Below, one piece after another: positions 16,984-24,972 of a stretch of DNA of 42,386 nucleotides. The stretch comes from Bacteroidales bacterium (GTDB taxonomy: Bacteria > Bacteroidota > Bacteroidia > Bacteroidales > UBA7960). The stretch spans positions 1 to 42,386 of the forward strand of contig PUKZ01000169.1 in NCBI GenBank assembly GCA_003550725.1, given 5' to 3'. Position numbers and translations under genes: made by a program. Under the pieces are notes generated by a model. It worked only from the letters and a program-made list of their open reading frames with translations, was not told where the DNA came from and made no database searches. Position 1 is the stretch's first letter; every line of letters begins with the position of its first letter.

Positions 16984-17176
16984 ATTTTATAATGAATTGA
17001 ATAAACTCTTTTTTATAATATAATTATTTATTTATTAGATTTTTAGATTATTGATTGATATTGTGATTAATAATTGTTTTCCCTGATCAAATCAATTGCA
17101 ATATTGTTATTTTAAAAATTCACTATCATAATTATCGGTGTTAATTCAGATTTTATTAAAAGGTGTGAATTAATTT

Positions 17177-17190
17177 TTGCAAATTTGCAA
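17177..17190 (+). promoter_or_regulatory. Palindrome TTGCAAATTTGCAA overlapping a probable promoter of the flippase gene
   Basis: This perfect 14-base palindrome includes CAAATTTG, one base off the TAnnTTTG -7 consensus, and ends 17 bases before the GTG start. It may be the promoter core, an operator for a dimeric repressor, or both. Confidence 0.4.
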
Positions 17191-17207
17191 CAAAACATTC
17201 ATATTTC

Positions 17208-18722
17208 GTGCTGAAACCAATAAAAAGACTTGCCGGGCAGACTGCCATTTACGGTACAAGTAGTATAATAGGACGGTTGCTTAATTATCTTCTTGTACCA
17301 CTTTACACTCGTGTTTTTGAGACACAAGACTATGGTGTAGTAGTAGAAATGTATTCGTATGTTGCATTTCTGCTGGTAGTACTTACATATGGGATGGAAA
17401 CGGCTTTTTTCAGGTTTGCCGAAAAAGAAAATCAGTCAAAAAGAAGAGTGTTCAGTACTACTTTGATATCAGTGTTGACAACATCAACTTTGTTTGTGAT
17501 TTTGGTATTTATTAATAGTGGTCAACTGGCCGAACTGGTCCGATATCCTCAAAACCCTGAGTATGTTAAATGGCTGGCTTTAATTATTGGGCTTGATGCG
17601 CTTAGTTTTATTCCTTTTGCCAAACTGCGGGCAGAAAATAAAGCAATACGTTTTGCCACAATCAAATTTATAAGTATCGGCACAAATATTACCCTGAACC
17701 TATTTTTTATAGTTTTTTGTCCGTGGGCAGTTAAGAGTGAATATGGTTTGCTGGCAGAGTTCATAGGCCGCTTCTATGATCCTGCAGTTGGAGTAGGGTA
17801 TATATTCATTTCCAACCTTGTTGCCAGCATCGTAACAGTTGTTTTGTTATTACCACAAATTTTTTCCTTTAAATGGAGTCTAAGTATTACTTTATGGGGG
17901 CAAATGATAATATATGCTTTGCCGCTTCTTATTGGTGGCCTTGCCGGTGTTGCAAATGAGGCATTGGATAAGTTGTTGCTAAAATATATGCTACCAAAAG
18001 ATATTGCTATGTCACAGGTTGGTATATATGGGGCTTGTTATAAAATCTCCATAATGATGACTATTTTCATACAGGCTTTCAGGTATGCTGCTGAACCATT
18101 TTTCTTTGCTCAGGCAAAATCACAAAATGCAAAAGAGCTTTATGGTGAAATAATGAAATATTTTGTAATAGTATGCCTGTTTATTTTCCTGGCAATAATG
18201 TTGTTTATTGATATTGTTCAACACTTTGTTGGCGAGCAATACCGTGAAGGGCTTATAGTGGTGCCGATATTGCTTATAGCCAATATGTTTCTCGGAATTT
18301 ATTTTAATCTTTCTATTTGGTATAAGCTGACAGGAAGAACTCAATTTGGAGCAATTTTTGCCATTACGGGTGCATTTATAACAGTAATATTGAATATCTG
18401 GTGGATTCCTGTATTTGGTTATGTCGGGTCAGCCTGGGCAACATTAGCTTGTTATTTGTCAATGACCGTAATTTCTTATTTAACCGGCAAAAAATATTAT
18501 CCTATTAAATATGATGTGCCTAAAATATTAGCATATATATTATTTGGAATTGCAGTTTATTTGCTCAGTATTTTTATTAATGAATTTGTCATAGTTCCGT
18601 ATTACTATATCAATGTTCCATTATTTTGTGCTTTTCTGGTCGTTGTCATTTTATCTGATAAGCCACTTAAAGAGTTTATGCATCAAATTATCAATAAGGC
18701 TTTAAATCGCAAACACCCATAA
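17208..18722 (+). CDS. Polysaccharide (lipid-linked oligosaccharide) flippase, MOP superfamily
   Basis: This 504-residue inner-membrane protein has about 12-14 hydrophobic segments. The N-terminal KRLAGQTAIYGTSSIIGRLLN followed by LLVPLYTRVF is typical of Wzx/RfbX-like flippases of Bacteroidota. These move lipid-linked glycans across the membrane for surface polysaccharide synthesis. Further segments fit: GGLAGVANEALDKLLLKYML, IYGACYKISIMMTIFIQAFRYAAEPFFFAQA and GYVGSAWATLACYLSM. Start is GTG 17208, chosen because it places the conserved N terminus at residue 1 and the family usually starts there; no upstream ATG is in frame nearby. No glycosyltransferase genes are adjacent, so the glycan is unknown. 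The next gene is unrelated in function. Confidence 0.9.
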   Translation: MLKPIKRLAGQTAIYGTSSIIGRLLNYLLVPLYTRVFETQDYGVVVEMYSYVAFLLVVLTYGMETAFFRFAEKENQSKRRVFSTTLISVLTTSTLFVILVFINSGQLAELVRYPQNPEYVKWLALIIGLDALSFIPFAKLRAENKAIRFATIKFISIGTNITLNLFFIVFCPWAVKSEYGLLAEFIGRFYDPAVGVGYIFISNLVASIVTVVLLLPQIFSFKWSLSITLWGQMIIYALPLLIGGLAGVANEALDKLLLKYMLPKDIAMSQVGIYGACYKISIMMTIFIQAFRYAAEPFFFAQAKSQNAKELYGEIMKYFVIVCLFIFLAIMLFIDIVQHFVGEQYREGLIVVPILLIANMFLGIYFNLSIWYKLTGRTQFGAIFAITGAFITVILNIWWIPVFGYVGSAWATLACYLSMTVISYLTGKKYYPIKYDVPKILAYILFGIAVYLLSIFINEFVIVPYYYINVPLFCAFLVVVILSDKPLKEFMHQIINKALNRKHP

Positions 18723-18816
18723 CCTTCCTTTGATCATGGTTTTGCCGTTTAAGGAAAAAAATGTATATTTGAATTTTGTGGTTAACTTTCTTTTGAATCC
18801 AATTAAATTAAAGACA

Positions 18817-18881
18817 AACCGAACCGGATTGTTGCTAACTTATTTAGCAACTTGTTGAACAAAATGTTTGCCTGTTCGGTT
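18817..18881 (+). other. Nested inverted repeats (possible structured leader or terminator)
   Basis: Outer arms AACCGAAC (18817-18824) and GTTCGGTT (18874-18881) enclose a perfect inner hairpin, GTTGCTAA (18831-18838) with TTAGCAAC (18844-18851) around a five-base loop, and then TTGTTGAACAA, itself imperfectly self-complementary. The element is 81-145 bases upstream of the KamA-like start. It could be a structured 5' leader, a regulator-binding site or the end of the flippase transcript. No T-run follows, which argues against a simple intrinsic terminator. It does not match a riboswitch class that I recognise. Confidence 0.5.
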
Positions 18882-18961
18882 AATTAAATAAGCCATTTTA
18901 GCTTAGTGATCACTCGGTATAATTTTATTCAAAAAATAAATTATAAAAAAAGTAGTATGGT

Positions 18962-21154
18962 ATGTTGAATAAGGAAACACAGACATTTGATGCAAAAACG
19001 ATTATGAAGGAGAGTAAAGAATTATTGAAAAAACTCTTCGATGAGAATCCAAAGCTGAAAGAGATTGTTATTACATCAAAAACTGATGATGAGATGAAAG
19101 GAAAGCTTCGGTCTTTTGTTATGGATTATTTTGATAACAGACCGGAAGCTTATAAATTTTATAAGTATGAGTTGACCGGCTGTAAAGCTTTTGAGGCATT
19201 ATCCTGGCAAGATTTTGCTGCTATACGGATTATGGATTATATTGATAATGCCGGGAAAGAGATAGAAGATCTGAATTTGCGAGGTGAGAAAATAATAAAT
19301 GATCCTTTCGGGCTTTTGTGGCTGGCTGCTGTTGAACAAACCGGTGGTGTCACACCAGAGTATATGGAAGATATGATATATCTGTTCAGGCAGCTGAGCG
19401 GCACACATAAAAAGACTAAAATAGAAAAAGAAAAAATCCAAAAATGGATGGACTCCTATCCATCGGGGCTTGAGGATGAGGTTGTTAAGATGCGACAGAA
19501 AAATAAAGAACGTATAATTAAAATCCTGGCCGATAAAATTGACAAAAAAGAGATTAAAAGTTCTGAGTTTAAATTTCCTGAATCAATAAGTTTTGAAGAA
19601 AAAGTTGATTTAGTTAATCAATGGTGGAATGATGAAAGGTTTCATTTACGGTTTGCTGTCAGAAACCCTGATTTGTTAAATGAGCTGCTGGATTATACTA
19701 TAGATGATGAAACTATGGACTTGCTACATGAAGCGGAAAAAATTGGTATACCTTTTTTCGTTAACCCTTACTACCTTTCACTCTTAAATGTTCATGCACC
19801 TGAGTTTATCAAGGGCAAGGATTTGGCAATACGGTACTATGTGTTTTATTCAAAAGAATTAATAGAAGAGTACGGCAATATAGTTGCATGGGAAAAAGAA
19901 GATGAGGTTGAGCCCGGCGTACCAAACGCTGCAGGGTGGATATTACCGACAAAGACTAATGTTCACCGGCGTTATCCAGAAGTAGCAATTCTTATTCCGG
20001 ATACTGTTGGGCGTGCCTGTGGGGGGCTTTGTGCTTCATGTCAGAGAATGTATGACTTCCAAAGAGGTAATCTGAACTTCAACCTCAACGAGCTGGAACC
20101 CGATGATTTATGGGAAGAAAAGCTGAAACTAATTATGAAGTACTGGGAGGAAGATTCTCAACTGCGCGATATTCTGATTACCGGCGGAGATGCCCTGATG
20201 AACTCAGATGAATCACTCAAGCAAATACTTGATAGTGTCTATGAGGTGGCTCTCAAGAAAAAGAAAGCTAACGAAAACCGTAAAGAAGGAGAAAAGTATG
20301 CAGAAATATTGCGTGTGAGGCTTGGTACGAGATTGCCGGCATACTTGCCACAGAGGGTCACTGAAAACTTGACAAATATTCTTGCAGAGTTCAAAGCTAA
20401 GGCATCTGATGTTGGAATAAAACAGTTTGTCGTGCAAACCCACTTTCAATCACCAATGGAGGTTACCCCTGAATCGATGGAGGCTGTCAGACGAATTACT
20501 TCGGCCGGATGGATAGTTACCAATCAACTTGTTTTCACTGCTGCAGCTTCAAGAAGAGGGCATACAGCCAAATTAAGAAAGGTGCTTAATGATATTGGTG
20601 TTATCCCTTATTATACGTTTTCAGTAAAGGGGTACAAAGAAAACAGCTTTAAATTTGCAACAAATGCTAGAGCTGTTCAGGAGCAGATGGAAGAAAAAGT
20701 TATGGGCTTAATTCCATCAAAATACAAAAAAAGAATTAAAACTTTCCCAATTGAGGCAGAAAATCTTGTTGACAACATTAATAAGTTGCGTGAAGAGGCT
20801 AATATACCATTTATGGCAACTGACCGGAATGTTATAAATTTACCGGCAGTAGGAAAAAGTATGACATACAGGGTTATTGGCTTAACCCCGGATGGAAGGC
20901 GTATACTTGAGTTTGATCATGACCATACCCGTAAACATAGCCCTATAATTGATAAATTAGGTAAGTTTATTATAGTTGAGTCAAAAGCTATAAGAACCTA
21001 TCTTGACCAGATTAAAAATATGGGCGATAACCCTGATGAATACGAAAGCATATGGGGTTATTCAATTGGTGAAACAGAGCCTGTAACATCTATTTTTGAA
21101 TACCCTGAGTATGATTTTAAAATTACTGAGAAAATTACAAATTTTAAGGCATGA
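18962..21154 (+). CDS. Divergent lysine 2,3-aminomutase (KamA)-family radical SAM protein
   Basis: This is a 730-residue protein, much longer than lysine 2,3-aminomutase (about 415-470 residues). The extra length is mainly an N-terminal region of about 320 residues rich in charged helices. The radical SAM cluster motif is CGGLCASC, with Cys353, Cys357 and Cys360. KamA-like segments follow: ITGGDALMNSDE, VRLGTRLPAYLPQRVT and QTHFQSPMEVTPESMEAVRR. IPYYTFSVKGYKEN occupies the place where KamA has PYYLYQCD, whose Asp binds lysine. The KamA PTFVVDAPGGGGK segment is also not recognisable. The substrate is therefore probably not lysine. Start ATG 18962 is used; ATG 18957 meets a stop after three codons. 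No accessory gene is adjacent. Confidence 0.85.
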   Translation: MLNKETQTFDAKTIMKESKELLKKLFDENPKLKEIVITSKTDDEMKGKLRSFVMDYFDNRPEAYKFYKYELTGCKAFEALSWQDFAAIRIMDYIDNAGKEIEDLNLRGEKIINDPFGLLWLAAVEQTGGVTPEYMEDMIYLFRQLSGTHKKTKIEKEKIQKWMDSYPSGLEDEVVKMRQKNKERIIKILADKIDKKEIKSSEFKFPESISFEEKVDLVNQWWNDERFHLRFAVRNPDLLNELLDYTIDDETMDLLHEAEKIGIPFFVNPYYLSLLNVHAPEFIKGKDLAIRYYVFYSKELIEEYGNIVAWEKEDEVEPGVPNAAGWILPTKTNVHRRYPEVAILIPDTVGRACGGLCASCQRMYDFQRGNLNFNLNELEPDDLWEEKLKLIMKYWEEDSQLRDILITGGDALMNSDESLKQILDSVYEVALKKKKANENRKEGEKYAEILRVRLGTRLPAYLPQRVTENLTNILAEFKAKASDVGIKQFVVQTHFQSPMEVTPESMEAVRRITSAGWIVTNQLVFTAAASRRGHTAKLRKVLNDIGVIPYYTFSVKGYKENSFKFATNARAVQEQMEEKVMGLIPSKYKKRIKTFPIEAENLVDNINKLREEANIPFMATDRNVINLPAVGKSMTYRVIGLTPDGRRILEFDHDHTRKHSPIIDKLGKFIIVESKAIRTYLDQIKNMGDNPDEYESIWGYSIGETEPVTSIFEYPEYDFKITEKITNFKA

Positions 21155-21219
21155 TTTTTATTATGTAAAGAAAAAATAGAATATTAAGACATATATAAAT
21201 AAACGATTTTAAAATAAGG

Positions 21220-21270
21220 TTTTGCAGGCATATAACATAATTTATTATTTTATCGAATATGCCTGCAAAA
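21220..21270 (+). terminator. 14-bp inverted repeat downstream of the KamA-like gene
   Basis: Arms TTTTGCAGGCATAT and ATATGCCTGCAAAA pair perfectly around a 23-base AT-rich loop. The long loop and the lack of a T-tract are unlike a classic Rho-independent terminator, so it could also be a protein-binding site or a transcript-stabilising stem. Confidence 0.4.
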
Positions 21271-21517
21271 TACCCATGACAGGATTATTTATACAGCAAA
21301 TCAGGTATTTAGAGCAAACACCTTAAGCATTAAATAATCTTATCGCTATTTTTGTTATTGTTAAATTTTCACAAAAAACTATAGAAGTTTATAAAGTTTA
21401 CTATTTTTGTCACGCATCTAATCAGCATACTTCATAATAGTTTATTGGTTTTATGTTAATACATGTATTTTAATATTTAAAGTGCATGCAAAAATTTTGT
21501 ATTTGTTTTTACACATT

Positions 21518-21536
21518 AAAAACCATCATGGTTTTT
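21518..21536 (+). promoter_or_regulatory. Palindrome in tetR leader, candidate TetR operator
   Basis: Arms AAAAACCA and TGGTTTTT flank TCA, ending 22 bases before the tetR ATG. TetR-family proteins often bind such palindromes near their own start, so autoregulation is plausible. The T-rich continuation also permits a weak terminator. No clear copy is seen before the tolC-like gene. Confidence 0.4.
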
Positions 21537-21558
21537 TAAGTTTTTAATATAAAAATTA

Positions 21559-22161
21559 ATGGAAATATCCCGGAGAATTATTGAAACTTCAAAGCAGTTG
21601 TTTGTTAAACATGGAGTAAGAACCATTACCATGGATGATATTGCATCAGAAGCAGGAGTTTCAAAAAAAACCTTGTATGAACATTTTCTCAATAAGGAGG
21701 ACTTACTTGGAAAAACTGTTGATTTAATGCACGAGGAAGGTAAAACAGAGCAAGAGTCAATAATTAAGAATGGTCGCTTCAACATTGAGACCATGCATGA
21801 TATAATAAGGAATTCTGCTGTAAGGATAAATGATATTAATCCCAATTTTATATCAGACATTAAAAAATATCATCCAAGTTTATGGAAAGATAAGTTGAAA
21901 AAAATGGAAAGTGATACCATCCAATTTAAAGCAAAACTGATAAAAGAAGGTATCAAACAAGGTTATTTCAGAAGTGATATAAATATAGATATAGCTTCTA
22001 AATTATTGCATGAACAGTTAAATATCATGATGGATAATGAAATATTTCCTTCCAACAGTTATTCAAGGTCGGAAGTATTTCAAACTATAATGAGCATTTT
22101 TGGTAAGGGTATTATTAAAGAAAAATACAGAGAGGAATTAAACAAAATAGGAAAATTATAA
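21559..22161 (+). CDS. TetR/AcrR-family transcriptional regulator of efflux operon
   Basis: This 200-residue DNA-binding protein has an N-terminal helix-turn-helix (about residues 8-52). ETSKQLFVKHGVRTITMDDI is followed by EAGVSKKTLYEHFLNKEDLL, where the recognition helix is SKKTLYEHF. The C-terminal ligand-binding part is helical and not conserved enough to suggest a ligand. It sits 113 bases upstream of tolC-, hlyD- and acrB-type genes on the same strand, the usual Bacteroidota layout, so it most likely represses this efflux operon and itself. The palindrome at 21518-21536 is a candidate site. Confidence 0.93.
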   Translation: MEISRRIIETSKQLFVKHGVRTITMDDIASEAGVSKKTLYEHFLNKEDLLGKTVDLMHEEGKTEQESIIKNGRFNIETMHDIIRNSAVRINDINPNFISDIKKYHPSLWKDKLKKMESDTIQFKAKLIKEGIKQGYFRSDINIDIASKLLHEQLNIMMDNEIFPSNSYSRSEVFQTIMSIFGKGIIKEKYREELNKIGKL

Positions 22162-22274
22162 ATTTAGATATTTCATAAAATTAAAACCGGATTGAAGCCG
22201 GAGCCATTTTTATTATTTAAATATATTTTATAATTGAGTGTAATTAACACAATAAATAAATTAAACAAAACCAA

Positions 22275-23639
22275 ATGTTGTACAGAAAATCTTTAAACTT
22301 ATTTGCTTTTTTATTGCTTATAAGTTTGATAATGCCGTTGTCTGTAGCTAAAGGACAGCTGAATAATACAGATACCATAGCTTTAACTGTGGAAAGTGCT
22401 AAAGAATTGGCAATTGAACAAAATCCAACTATCCGGGCATCTAAGCTGGCAACTGAGTTAGCCGGATATAAGCTTGATGAATCTCGTGGAAATTTGTTGC
22501 CTCATTTTAATGTTAATGGTACATTTAATAAAAACATAATAAGGCCTTCTATGTATTTGCCTTTTATGGAAGAAATGGGTCAGGACCCTTATGTTGAAGT
22601 GGGTTCTGAATATAATTACAGGGCATCACTTGCAGGTTCTATGCCTTTATATTCACCGGCTTTATATGCAAATATAAGTGCTGACAGAAAAGAAATTGAG
22701 CTTTCAGAAGAAGAATACAGGAGTTCAAAAATTGATCTGGCTTATGAAGTACAACAAGCATACTTTAATGCTTTACTTACCAAAGAAAGTAAAAATGTTA
22801 TAAAGAAGAGCTATAAAAATGCCATTGAAAATTTTCAATTTACAACTAAAATGTATTCTCAAGGAATGGTATCGGAATATGACAAAATAAGGGCTGAAGT
22901 TGAAACCGAAAACCTGAAGCCGGAAGTAACCGAGCTAAAGAATGCTTATGATATGGCTGTAAGCCGTGTAAAAACAATAGTTGGAATTGATGAAGACCAG
23001 CCTGTTAAATTAGAAGGTGATTTGCTTGAAGCTACCGAAACCTATATTGCGCAATTTCAAATTGTTGAGCCTGAAAGTCAGCTTGCAAAAAACCCGCAAA
23101 TTAGGGAAATGAGTTTAAATAAAGATTTAATTAAAAAGCAGTCAAAGGCAGTAAGAGCTACAGCACTGCCATCTGTTAATGCTATGAGTACATTCGATTA
23201 TCAAACAGATGCCGATGACCTTAATTTTTCAGATTATCATTGGGTTGAATCTTTCTCAGCAGGCTTGCAAATAACTATTCCAATATTTCAGGGATTTACC
23301 GTAAAAAACAGGGCTAAACAAATGGATATTGCCGTAAAACAATTGGGGCTGCAAAAAAATTACCTGGAAGACAACCTGAGAATGCAAATAAATAACATTA
23401 TTAAAAGATTTGATGTTGCAGTTGAAAACGCTTCTAAAGCCGAAAAAAATGTTGCTCTTGCTGAAAGAGGGCATGAAATTGCTAATGCAAGATACAAATC
23501 AGGCCAGGGAAATCTACTCGAAGTAAATGATAGTGAAGTTGCCCTGACCCAAGCTAGATTTAATCTTATACAGGCCAAATATGATATATTAATGGCTATA
23601 ATTGAATATGATAAATTTATTGGAAAAGAATTTCATTAA
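22275..23639 (+). CDS. TolC-family outer membrane efflux protein
   Basis: This 454-residue protein has a cleavable signal peptide (SLNLFAFLLLISLIMPLSVA, about residues 6-25). The remainder has the two-fold repeated coiled-coil/beta pattern of outer membrane factors: LTVESAKELAIEQNPTIRAS near the start of the mature part and LQITIPIFQGF before the second half. ARYKSGQGNLLEVNDSEVAL near the C terminus is the classic OMF motif. It forms the trimeric outer-membrane exit duct of a tripartite pump. It is followed 109 bases later by the adaptor gene, and operon transcription with the adaptor and RND pump is likely. Confidence 0.94.
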   Translation: MLYRKSLNLFAFLLLISLIMPLSVAKGQLNNTDTIALTVESAKELAIEQNPTIRASKLATELAGYKLDESRGNLLPHFNVNGTFNKNIIRPSMYLPFMEEMGQDPYVEVGSEYNYRASLAGSMPLYSPALYANISADRKEIELSEEEYRSSKIDLAYEVQQAYFNALLTKESKNVIKKSYKNAIENFQFTTKMYSQGMVSEYDKIRAEVETENLKPEVTELKNAYDMAVSRVKTIVGIDEDQPVKLEGDLLEATETYIAQFQIVEPESQLAKNPQIREMSLNKDLIKKQSKAVRATALPSVNAMSTFDYQTDADDLNFSDYHWVESFSAGLQITIPIFQGFTVKNRAKQMDIAVKQLGLQKNYLEDNLRMQINNIIKRFDVAVENASKAEKNVALAERGHEIANARYKSGQGNLLEVNDSEVALTQARFNLIQAKYDILMAIIEYDKFIGKEFH

Positions 23640-23790
23640 AGATTGAAGCCTGCCAAGGATTTATGAAAAAACCAGAATAAAATAAAATAGAATGTTCTTA
23701 AACATCAAAATACCAAATAATAATTTTAAGTAACACTTTTACAACATTATGATTAAATATTATTTAAATATTAAAATAAAATTATTACAA

Positions 23791-24834
23791 ATGAAGTTGA
23801 AAAGTATATTTTCGTTATTAACAACTATAGCAATTTTGTTAACATTATTATCTATTCATGGCTGTACTCCTGAAAGAGTTGAAGAAGAACCTGAGAAGCC
23901 TCCTGTCAGACTGAAAAAAACAGAACTGGAAAAAAAGGATCATAGGATGGTCTTTACCGGAATCGTTCAGCCATGGGAAACGGCTCACATAGGCAGCGGA
24001 GTGGCTATGAAAATAAATGAAATTTTTGTCGACATAGATGATTATGTGCAAAAAGGTCAATTGTTGGCTAAAATGGATGAAACCCAACTTTATCAGGCTA
24101 AAGTGCGCGTAAATACACTTGAAAAAGAACTTAAAAGGCTGGATACATTGAAAAAAGTTGGCGCAGCAACACAGCAAAATTATGAACAGGTAAAATCAGA
24201 ATACGAAATTGCAAAAAGTAACCTTGAGAATTTGGCTGAAAACACGGAGATCTATTCTCCACTTTCCGGTGTCATCACAGGCCGGTATTATAGTGAAGGG
24301 GAGATTTTTTCAATGACTCCGGCTGGTGAAGCCGGGAAACCTGCTATTGTTTCAGTGCTTCAAATTCAACCGGTTAAAGTTATGGTAAATGTTTCAGAAA
24401 GATATTTCCCGGTAATAAAAAGAGGGATGAAAGCTACCATTACTGCTGATATGTATCCCGACAAAACATTCTCAGGCACTGTTTATAAAGCTCATCCAGT
24501 AATAGACCGGAGCAGTGGAACTTTTAAAACCGAAATAAAAATAGATAACAGGGAAAGAGTTTTACGCCCTGGAATGTATACAAGGGCAGCGTTAAATTTT
24601 GGCGAAAAAGAAACGCTTATTGTACCATCTCAGTCTGTACTAAGGCAAAGCGGATCCAATGAAAGATATGTTTTTGTTGAAGAAGATGGCAAAGCCATAC
24701 GAAAAACTGTAGAGATTGGAGAACGATTTGATGACGATTTGGAAATTATAAGCGGTTTAGGTCCTGATGAAAATCTTATTGTATCAGGCCATCACAACTT
24801 GATACATCAACAGGAGGTGAGAGTGGTGGAATAG
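23791..24834 (+). CDS. RND efflux periplasmic adaptor (membrane fusion) lipoprotein
   Basis: This is the periplasmic adaptor of the tripartite pump, 347 residues from ATG 23791. I prefer that start to the in-frame ATG at 23749. It gives a proper lipoprotein signal (MKLKSIFSLLTTIAILLTLL then SIHGC, with Cys as the lipidated residue), while the longer form adds 14 residues rich in Tyr/Lys/Ile. Domains: a barrel/lipoyl half (TGIVQPWETAHIGSGVAMKI; VDIDDYVQKGQLLAKMDE), an alpha-hairpin (LEKELKRLDTLKKVGAATQQ), the second lipoyl half (IYSPLSGVITGRYYSEGE), a beta-barrel and a membrane-proximal domain (IVPSQSVLRQSG). It precedes the RND gene by 138 bases that contain inverted repeats. Confidence 0.92.
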   Translation: MKLKSIFSLLTTIAILLTLLSIHGCTPERVEEEPEKPPVRLKKTELEKKDHRMVFTGIVQPWETAHIGSGVAMKINEIFVDIDDYVQKGQLLAKMDETQLYQAKVRVNTLEKELKRLDTLKKVGAATQQNYEQVKSEYEIAKSNLENLAENTEIYSPLSGVITGRYYSEGEIFSMTPAGEAGKPAIVSVLQIQPVKVMVNVSERYFPVIKRGMKATITADMYPDKTFSGTVYKAHPVIDRSSGTFKTEIKIDNRERVLRPGMYTRAALNFGEKETLIVPSQSVLRQSGSNERYVFVEEDGKAIRKTVEIGERFDDDLEIISGLGPDENLIVSGHHNLIHQQEVRVVE

Positions 24835-24854
24835 TAAAATTGTTGAACTGTTAA

Positions 24855-24923
24855 ATTGTTAAATTGTTTGATAAATATAATCATAAATCGTGCAATTATG
24901 CAACAATCGAACAATTTAACAAT
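24855..24923. repeat. Imperfect tandem and inverted TTGTTAAA-type repeat
   Basis: ATTGTTAAATTGTT (24855-24868) pairs perfectly with AACAATTTAACAAT (24910-24923). Shorter related TTGTTGAAC and ATCGAAC motifs lie at the outer edges. It fills the gap between the adaptor and RND genes. A long stem could slow transcript decay, or it may be a dispersed Bacteroidota intergenic repeat. Confidence 0.55.
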
Positions 24924-24972
24924 ATTAAAAAACCTTATTTGATAATAACTTAATAAAATATATCACCAAACC

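Larger units (their letters stand above)
21155..21558. other. 404-base intergenic region with two inverted repeats and a candidate promoter
   Basis: The region carries no coding potential. A 14-bp perfect inverted repeat (arms 21220-21233 and 21257-21270, core TTTTGCAGGCATAT) lies 66 bases after the KamA-like stop. TATTTTTG (21402-21409) fits the -7 consensus, about 150 bases before tetR. A short palindrome lies just before the tetR start (listed separately). The rest is AT-rich with nothing recognised. Confidence 0.6.

Noticed and set aside
18957-18968. KamA-like start at ATG 18957
   Set aside because: That frame reaches a TGA after three codons; the long frame starts at ATG 18962.
23749-24834. 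Longer adaptor protein starting at 23749
   Set aside because: The extra 14 residues put a Tyr/Lys-rich stretch before a complete lipoprotein signal that begins at ATG 23791.
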